Source: Stutzerimonas stutzeri (GTDB lineage: Bacteria > Pseudomonadota > Gammaproteobacteria > Pseudomonadales > Pseudomonadaceae). Taken from it: 64,000 nucleotides of DNA. Under the pieces are notes generated by a model. It saw nothing but the letters and a program-made list of their open reading frames with translations. It had not been told where the DNA came from and did no database searches. The stretch spans positions 1,674,001-1,738,000 of the forward strand of contig NZ_JAGQFP010000001.1 in NCBI RefSeq assembly GCF_019090095.1, read 5' to 3'. Of the stretch, positions 59,355 through 64,000 are shown one piece after another; positions within the stretch are counted from its first letter, which is position 1, and each line of letters begins with the position of its first letter. The position numbers and the translations under genes are program-made.

Positions 59355-59385
59355 TTGCCCTTACCGGCCTTCCAGCCTCTATAAT
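59355..59385 (+). promoter_or_regulatory. Possible sigma-70 promoter of the ABC importer
   Basis: A perfect TATAAT at 59380-59385 with TTGCCC at 59355-59360. The 19-bp spacer is longer than ideal. It lies 37 bp before the ATG of the binding protein. Confidence 0.55.
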
Positions 59386-59422
59386 CCGCGCGCTTTTTCC
59401 GCTATTGAACCGGAGAACCACA

Positions 59423-60274
59423 ATGCTGAAGCGCACCCTGGCGGCCCTTGCCGGCCTTGCCGTATCCCTGTCTCTTGTCACTGCTCATGCCGCCGAAACG
59501 CTTCGGGTATCGGCTATCCCCGACGAAGCCCCCACCGAACTGATTCGCAAGTTCGAGCCGCTGGGCAAATACCTCGAGAAAGAACTGGGCATACCGGTGA
59601 AGTTCACCCCGGTTTCCGATTACGCCGCGGTGGTCGAGGCCCTCGCGTCCGACCGACTCGACCTGGCCTGGCTCGGCGGTTTCACCTTCGTCCAGACCCG
59701 TCTGAAGACAGGCGATGCGATTCCTCTGGTGCAGCGCGAGCAGGACGAACAGTTCACCAGCAAATTCATCACCGCCGATCCTAGTGTGAAGTCCTTGCAA
59801 GACCTCAAGGGCAAGACTTTCACCTTCGGCTCGGTGTCCTCGACGTCCGGCAGCCTGATGCCACGCTATTTCATGATCCGCGACGGCATCGACCCCGAGC
59901 ATTTCTTCAAGCGCATCGCCTATTCCGGTGCGCATGACGCGACGGCCGCCTGGGTCGAAGCCGGCAAAGCCGATGGTGGCGTGCTCAACGCGTCGGTATG
60001 GGAAAAACTGGTCGCTGCGGGCAAAGTCGATACCGACAAGGTACGCGTGATCGCCACCACGCCGCCGTATTACGACTACAACTGGACGGTGCGCGGCAAT
60101 CTCGACCCAGCTCTGGTGGCCAAGATCAAAGCGGCGTTCCTCGCGCTGGACCCGGCTAACCCGGAGCACAAGGAGATTCTCGACCTTCAGGCCGCCAGCC
60201 GCTTCATCGAGACACGCGCGGAAAACTACGAAGGCATCGAGCAAGCCGCACGCGCGGCCGGCCTGCTGAAGTAA
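59423..60274 (+). CDS. Periplasmic binding protein of a PhnD / putative selenate ABC importer
   Basis: Substrate-binding protein of 283 residues in the PhnD/PtxB superfamily. A signal peptide (about 1-23, cut at AHAA) is followed by LRVSAIPDEAPTELIRKFEPLG, LDLAWLGGFTFVQ and TFGSVSSTSGSLMPRYFM, which fit the subgroup known as putative selenate-binding. The substrate (selenate, phosphonate, phosphite or other oxyanion) is not proven. GGAG precedes the ATG. The next three genes encode an ATPase and two permeases on the same strand, so this is the first gene of an importer operon. Confidence 0.92.
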   Translation: MLKRTLAALAGLAVSLSLVTAHAAETLRVSAIPDEAPTELIRKFEPLGKYLEKELGIPVKFTPVSDYAAVVEALASDRLDLAWLGGFTFVQTRLKTGDAIPLVQREQDEQFTSKFITADPSVKSLQDLKGKTFTFGSVSSTSGSLMPRYFMIRDGIDPEHFFKRIAYSGAHDATAAWVEAGKADGGVLNASVWEKLVAAGKVDTDKVRVIATTPPYYDYNWTVRGNLDPALVAKIKAAFLALDPANPEHKEILDLQAASRFIETRAENYEGIEQAARAAGLLK

Positions 60275-60407
60275 CGCAGCTGCCGTTGGTGTGCCCGGCC
60301 TGATCGCCGCCCACCCAGCCGCATGTCGGGCCATGCCCGGCATGCGTCGCGCCCCCGACGCAGATCCGGACCGTGGTCAGCCGCACCACGCCGAACGCCC
60401 CGTCACG

Positions 60408-61262
60408 ATGAGTCCATCGATGAAGATGCCACCCGCACAAGACCCTGCCCCGGCCGCCCCCTGCCTGCGCCTGCACGGCCTGAGCCAGCGCCACGCCAAT
60501 GGCACGCTCGCCTTGCAGGATGTCGCCTTGACCATCGCACAAGGCGAACGCGTGGCGATCATTGGTCCGTCCGGCGCAGGCAAGACCACCCTGCTGCGCC
60601 TATTGGCCAGCCATATTCAACCCAGCAGCGGGCACTTCGAGCTGCTGGGCTGCGCGCCCTGGTCAATGTCGGCCGGGGCGCGGCAGAAACTGCGCACGCG
60701 CATCGGCCTGATCCACCAGGCGCCACCTCTGCCGCCGCGGCAGCGTGTCATCACCGCCGTACTGGCCGGCCGACTGGGCCAATGGTCGCTGGCTCGCAGC
60801 CTGGCCAGCCTGGTTTACCCGCTTGATGCCCAGGGCGCGGCCGAGGCACTGAGTCGGCTGGACCTGGAGGACAAGCTCTACGTGCGCTGCGATGAGCTTT
60901 CCGGCGGCCAGCTGCAACGCGTCGGCATCGCCCGGGTGCTGTATCAACAGCCTGAGCTGGTGCTCGCCGACGAGCCCGTCTCGGCGATGGACCCAGTGCT
61001 CGCCGCGTATTCGCTGGGCGTGCTCAACCGCGACAGCGTGCAGCGCCAGGCAACGCTGCTGGCCAGCCTGCATGCCGTCGAGCTGGCGCTGGAGCACTTT
61101 CCCCGGGTCATCGGGGTACGGGCCGGGCGCGTCCTGTTCGACAAGGCCGCCGCACAGGTCACGCCCGCCGAGCTCGAGGCGCTCTATGCCAATGAACAAC
61201 TGGACGGCGAACAAACCGTGCTACCGCTGCCCGACCTGCCGTTGCACCTGCCACGATGCTGA
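60408..61262 (+). CDS. ABC importer ATPase (PhnC-like)
   Basis: ATP-binding subunit of 284 residues. Walker A GPSGAGKT is at 53-60, the signature LSGGQ at 164-168 and Walker B LVLADEP at 184-190. It energises uptake through the two permeases that follow. The start is uncertain: I chose the ATG at 60408; another is at 60420, and neither has a good ribosome binding site. Its stop overlaps the first permease start by 7 nt, which indicates coupled translation. Confidence 0.92.
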   Translation: MSPSMKMPPAQDPAPAAPCLRLHGLSQRHANGTLALQDVALTIAQGERVAIIGPSGAGKTTLLRLLASHIQPSSGHFELLGCAPWSMSAGARQKLRTRIGLIHQAPPLPPRQRVITAVLAGRLGQWSLARSLASLVYPLDAQGAAEALSRLDLEDKLYVRCDELSGGQLQRVGIARVLYQQPELVLADEPVSAMDPVLAAYSLGVLNRDSVQRQATLLASLHAVELALEHFPRVIGVRAGRVLFDKAAAQVTPAELEALYANEQLDGEQTVLPLPDLPLHLPRC

Positions 61263-62089
61263 CCTCGTCTCACGCCCGAACCGACCCTGCCGCCGGGCCT
61301 CGGTTGATGGTGACGCTGGTGGCGCTGGCGTTGCTCTGGCCAGGCCTGTCATTGAGCGAACTGGACCTGAGCGTGTTGGTCGACGGCAGCAACGCCGAGA
61401 CCATGGGTGTGTTCCTTTCCAGCTTTTGGCCACCCGCACATGACGGGGCCTTCCTGCAGCTGCTGGGCCGCGCCACCCTGGAAACCCTGGCGATTGCTAC
61501 CGCCGGCATGACATTGGCCCTGATGGTGGCGTTGCCCTGCGCCTTGCTGGCCACGCGTGCACTGTCTATTTCGGCGCTCAGCCGCGGCGGCAGACCGCAG
61601 GGTTGGACGGGTGCGCTGCGCTGGCCGGTACGCGGGCTACTGATCCTCCTGCGCAGTGTGCCGGAGATCGTCTGGGCTCTGCTGTTCGTACGTGCGGTGG
61701 GCCTCGGACCGACCGCTGGAGTAATGGCGATCGCGATTACTTACGCCGGTATGTTGGGCAAGGTCTACGCCGAAATCTTCGAGTCGGTCGACCCGCTGCC
61801 GACCCGTGCCCTGCTAGGGGCCGGCAGCTCCCGGCTGCAGGCGTTCGCCTATGGCGTGCTGCCCCAAGCCACCGGGGAAATGCTCTCCTATACCGTTTAC
61901 CGCTGGGAATGCGCCGTACGCGCATCGGTGGTGATGGGCTTCGTCGGTGCGGGCGGACTGGGCCAGCAGATGGACCTGTCGATGCGCATGTTCGCCGGCG
62001 GCGAGGTGGCAAGCATGCTGCTGACCTTCCTGCTGCTGGTGCTATTGGCCGACCTCGTCAGCCAGCTGTTGCGCCGGAGATTCGCATGA
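61256..62089 (+). CDS. ABC importer permease 1 (PhnE-like)
   Basis: Inner-membrane permease of 277 residues with about six hydrophobic segments. The ABC-permease loop is seen in LLGAGSSRLQAFAYGVLPQA, and VMGFVGAGGLGQQMDLSMRMF closes the domain as in PhnE/PtxC. It overlaps both neighbours (7 nt with the ATPase gene, 4 nt with permease 2). It is a distant paralogue of the next gene. Confidence 0.92.
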   Translation: MLTSSHARTDPAAGPRLMVTLVALALLWPGLSLSELDLSVLVDGSNAETMGVFLSSFWPPAHDGAFLQLLGRATLETLAIATAGMTLALMVALPCALLATRALSISALSRGGRPQGWTGALRWPVRGLLILLRSVPEIVWALLFVRAVGLGPTAGVMAIAITYAGMLGKVYAEIFESVDPLPTRALLGAGSSRLQAFAYGVLPQATGEMLSYTVYRWECAVRASVVMGFVGAGGLGQQMDLSMRMFAGGEVASMLLTFLLLVLLADLVSQLLRRRFA

Positions 62090-62853
62090 CCGTGCTGGCG
62101 CGCTACGCCTGGCCGATGCTGCTGATCGCCGCGGTGATCGGCTCGTTCGTCTTTTTGCAATTCGAGGCGGGCGCAATACTCAGTGCTGAAGGCCTGCAGC
62201 AGATGGCCGACTACGCCGTCGGCTTTCTCCACCCCGACCTGTCGCTGGATCACATGCGGGCGATCGGCTACGCCGCGCTGGAAACGCTGGCGATGTCAGC
62301 GGTGGGCACGCTCTTGGCCGCTCTGCTCGGGGCGCTGCTGGCGCTCCCGGCAGCAGGCCGCTTCGGCTTGCTCGGCAAAGGCGCTGCGCGGCTGCTGCTC
62401 AATGCCCTGCGTGCCGTACCGGAACTGGTCTGGGCCGCGCTGATGGTGCTCGCCGCCGGCCTTGGCCCGAATGCCGGCACCCTGGCGTTGGCGCTGCATA
62501 CCGCCGGTGTACTGGGACGGTTGTTCGCCGAAGCGCTGGAGAACACGCCGAGTGCGCCTGCCGACGCGCTGCGCCTGGCCGGAAGTGGTCGCATCGCCGC
62601 CTTCTGCTACGGCACCCTGCCCGTTCTCTGGCCACAGTTGTTGGCCTATACCCTGTATCGCTGGGAAAACAACATCCGCATGGCCAGCGTGCTTGGCTTC
62701 GTCGGCGCGGGAGGGCTGGGTCAGAAGCTCTATATGAGCCTCAGCCTGTTCCAGGAGGCGCAGGCCTCGACGGTCATCCTCGCCATGCTCCTGATGGTCC
62801 TGGCGGTCGACGCACTGAGCGGCTGGGCACGCATGCGTTGGGTGCGCGGCTGA
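62086..62853 (+). CDS. ABC importer permease 2 (PhnE-like)
   Basis: Second permease, 255 residues, about six hydrophobic segments; VLGFVGAGGLGQKLYMSLSLF matches the same motif in permease 1, and SGRIAAFCYGTLPVLWPQ is the coupling loop. The pair would form the heterodimeric channel. The ATG at 62086 overlaps the first permease's TGA (ATGA); the frame is open further upstream but inside the first permease gene. Confidence 0.92.
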   Translation: MTVLARYAWPMLLIAAVIGSFVFLQFEAGAILSAEGLQQMADYAVGFLHPDLSLDHMRAIGYAALETLAMSAVGTLLAALLGALLALPAAGRFGLLGKGAARLLLNALRAVPELVWAALMVLAAGLGPNAGTLALALHTAGVLGRLFAEALENTPSAPADALRLAGSGRIAAFCYGTLPVLWPQLLAYTLYRWENNIRMASVLGFVGAGGLGQKLYMSLSLFQEAQASTVILAMLLMVLAVDALSGWARMRWVRG

Positions 62854-62956
62854 CCCCCTGGGACTGAAAAGCCATTCCTCGTCGAGGAGATTCTGACCAA
62901 CGCGTTCATCAGCGGCCGGTAAAGGTGCCGCTTTCCAGCCTGCCGAACGCGCCTTA

Positions 62957-63274
62957 TCAGTGCAGCACCGGGCGCGCGCTCCGTTCCTGGACCAGTACCC
63001 AGGGAGCCACCACCACCGCCCAGAGTTGAGGATCGCGCGCCAGCCAATCCTGCGCTTGGTCGGCTTCTAGCTTTGCCATATGGCCTTTCGCCAGCCACTC
63101 GGCTACCTTCTCCCGGTCGTCTTGCGCGACGGCCTGAGCAGCTTCGATCAGATCGACATCGCCGGCTACACGCAGCAAGGCACCACGGGCAAAGAACGGC
63201 TGCAGCTCCTGCCAGGTGATCGATGCGGTTTCGCCCAGCAGCTTGGCATAGAGAGTGCTTGAATCTTCGCTCAT
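62957..63274 (-). CDS. DUF2288 domain protein
   Basis: A 105-residue soluble protein. TLYAKLLGETASITWQELQPFFARGALLRV is the DUF2288 signature, followed by DLIEAAQAVAQDD and VAEWLAKGHMAKLEADQAQDWL. Function unknown. The start at 63274 (MSEDSS) lies at the beginning of similarity; the ribosome binding site is weak (GGTGGG). It is convergent with the ABC importer and divergent from braC. Confidence 0.88.
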   Translation of the reverse strand: MSEDSSTLYAKLLGETASITWQELQPFFARGALLRVAGDVDLIEAAQAVAQDDREKVAEWLAKGHMAKLEADQAQDWLARDPQLWAVVVAPWVLVQERSARPVLH

Positions 63275-63381
63275 GGGACCCACCCGTTCACCTAAAGGGC
63301 GCAATGATAGCGTTCGGGTAAATCTCATCAACCGGATGATTCCTGACTGTGCAAACAGGTGCTGACGCTTCTACACTGTGC

Positions 63382-63400
63382 CGGTACAGTTGCCGTACCG
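63382..63400. promoter_or_regulatory. Inverted repeat upstream of braC
   Basis: CGGTAC-N7-GTACCG, 74 bp before the braC start codon. It could be an operator; a smaller GGGG/CCCC hairpin follows at 63404-63418. No known regulator is identified. Confidence 0.4.
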
Positions 63401-63473
63401 TTTGGGGACGTTTGCCCCGTAACGACACTGCAGCCAGCAGGATTCAAACAATAATGATGCAAGTGGAGCGCAT

Positions 63474-64000
63474 ATGAAGACCAAGCAACGTCTGTCCAAA
63501 CTATTCCTGGCTATCGCTTTGACTGGAGCGGCGAGCTACACCCTCGCCGCCGATACAATCAAGATCGGTTTGGCCGGCCCGGTCACCGGGGCCGTTGCGC
63601 AGTACGGGGACATGCAATTCATCGGTGCCCAGATGGCCATCGAGCAGATCAACAAGAAAGGCGGCGTCGACGGACAGCAACTCGAAGGTGTCGTGTATGA
63701 CGACGCATGCGACCCGAAGCAGGCGGTCGCGGTTGCCAACAAGATCGTCAACGATGGCATCAAGTTCGTGGTCGGCCATCTGTGCTCCAGCTCCACCCAG
63801 CCCGCCTCTGACATCTACGAAGACGAAGGCATCCTGATGATCACCGCGGCGTCCACCAGCCCGGAAATCACCTCGCGCGGATACAAGCTGATCTTCCGCA
63901 CCATCGGCCTGGACAGCCTGCAGGGCCCGACGGCCGGTAACTTCATTGCCGACCACATCAAGCCGAAGAACGTTGCCGTCATCCACGACAAGCAGCAGTA
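63474..64000 (+). CDS. braC: Branched-chain amino acid ABC transporter binding protein, 3' end outside the window
   Basis: The first 175 residues of a LivJ/BraC-type periplasmic binding protein. A signal peptide (about 1-25, cut at TLAA) leads to [22 protein letters not shown]. The cysteine pair in [10 protein letters not shown] and [15 protein letters not shown] forms the disulfide of this family, and [11 protein letters not shown] lies in the ligand site. It binds leucine, isoleucine, valine and, in pseudomonads, alanine. GGAG lies 6 nt before the ATG. The permease and ATPase genes would be expected beyond 64000. Confidence 0.94.
   Translation, partial: MKTKQRLSKLFLAIALTGAASYTLAADTIKIGLAGPVTGAVAQYGDMQFIGAQMAIEQINKKGGVDGQQLEGVVYDDACDPKQAVAVANKIVNDGIKFVVGHLCSSSTQPASDIYEDEGILMITAASTSPEITSRGYKLIFRTIGLDSLQGPTAGNFIADHIKPKNVAVIHDKQQ

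Overview
The window looks like the chromosome of a pseudomonad, most likely the Stutzerimonas (Pseudomonas stutzeri) group. The signs are high GC with GC-rich third codon positions, the fadD1-fadD2-phaJ arrangement known from Pseudomonas, a stand-alone ccoM gene for the small cbb3-oxidase subunit described in P. stutzeri, a secreted pullulanase (the stutzeri group is amylolytic), a close match to the P. aeruginosa secreted aminopeptidase, and Pseudomonas-type REP/BIME repeats. The species call is inference. I saw no rRNA, tRNA, insertion sequence, prophage or CRISPR array. Almost all of the window is ordinary single-copy chromosome.

Layout. 1-8.2 kb: end of an M20 carboxypeptidase, a Nu-class GST, YCII and VOC proteins, a GGDEF-EAL protein, an AraC/DJ-1 regulator divergent from a cysteine hydrolase, a Mut7-C RNase gene broken by an in-frame TGA, and a TauE exporter. 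8.3-13.7 kb: RNase Z, a TonB siderophore receptor behind a Fur-like box, and a TetR gene divergent from an SDR/isomerase pair across two matching operators. 13.8-21.5 kb: HrpA, a secreted M28 aminopeptidase and a Cache chemoreceptor. 21.7-29.4 kb: fadD1, fadD2, phaJ and pullulanase. 29.5-34.8 kb: ccoM with ANR-like boxes, a three-gene alkB operon, rapA, and a seven-unit BIME array.

34.8-47.2 kb: a large Lhr helicase carrying about 230 extra residues encoded by in-frame DNA repeats, the ergothioneine genes egtB-egtD coupled to an unusual subtilisin-like protease, and a secreted GH5 enzyme with three copies of an unassigned N-terminal domain. 47.3-54 kb: small conserved proteins, a DEAD-box helicase, a LysR regulator, a cyclophilin, a CHAD protein and a YegD-like Hsp70. 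54-59.2 kb: an MFS carrier next to hyi-glxR (glyoxylate metabolism), then a protealysin-like M4 protease with its emfourin-type inhibitor. 59.4-64 kb: a four-gene ABC importer of the PhnD/putative selenate type, a DUF2288 protein and the start of braC.

Cooperating groups are: FadD1/FadD2 making acyl-CoA and PhaJ drawing (R)-3-hydroxyacyl-CoA from beta-oxidation towards PHA; EgtD and EgtB making ergothioneine; Hyi and GlxR taking hydroxypyruvate/tartronate semialdehyde to glycerate; the M4 protease and its inhibitor; and the SBP-ATPase-permease-permease importer. The features most worth a second look are the repeat-expanded Lhr, the nonsense codon inside the Mut7-C zinc motif, the Glu-for-Asp subtilase behind egtD, the repeat-bearing GH5 and the M4/emfourin pair.
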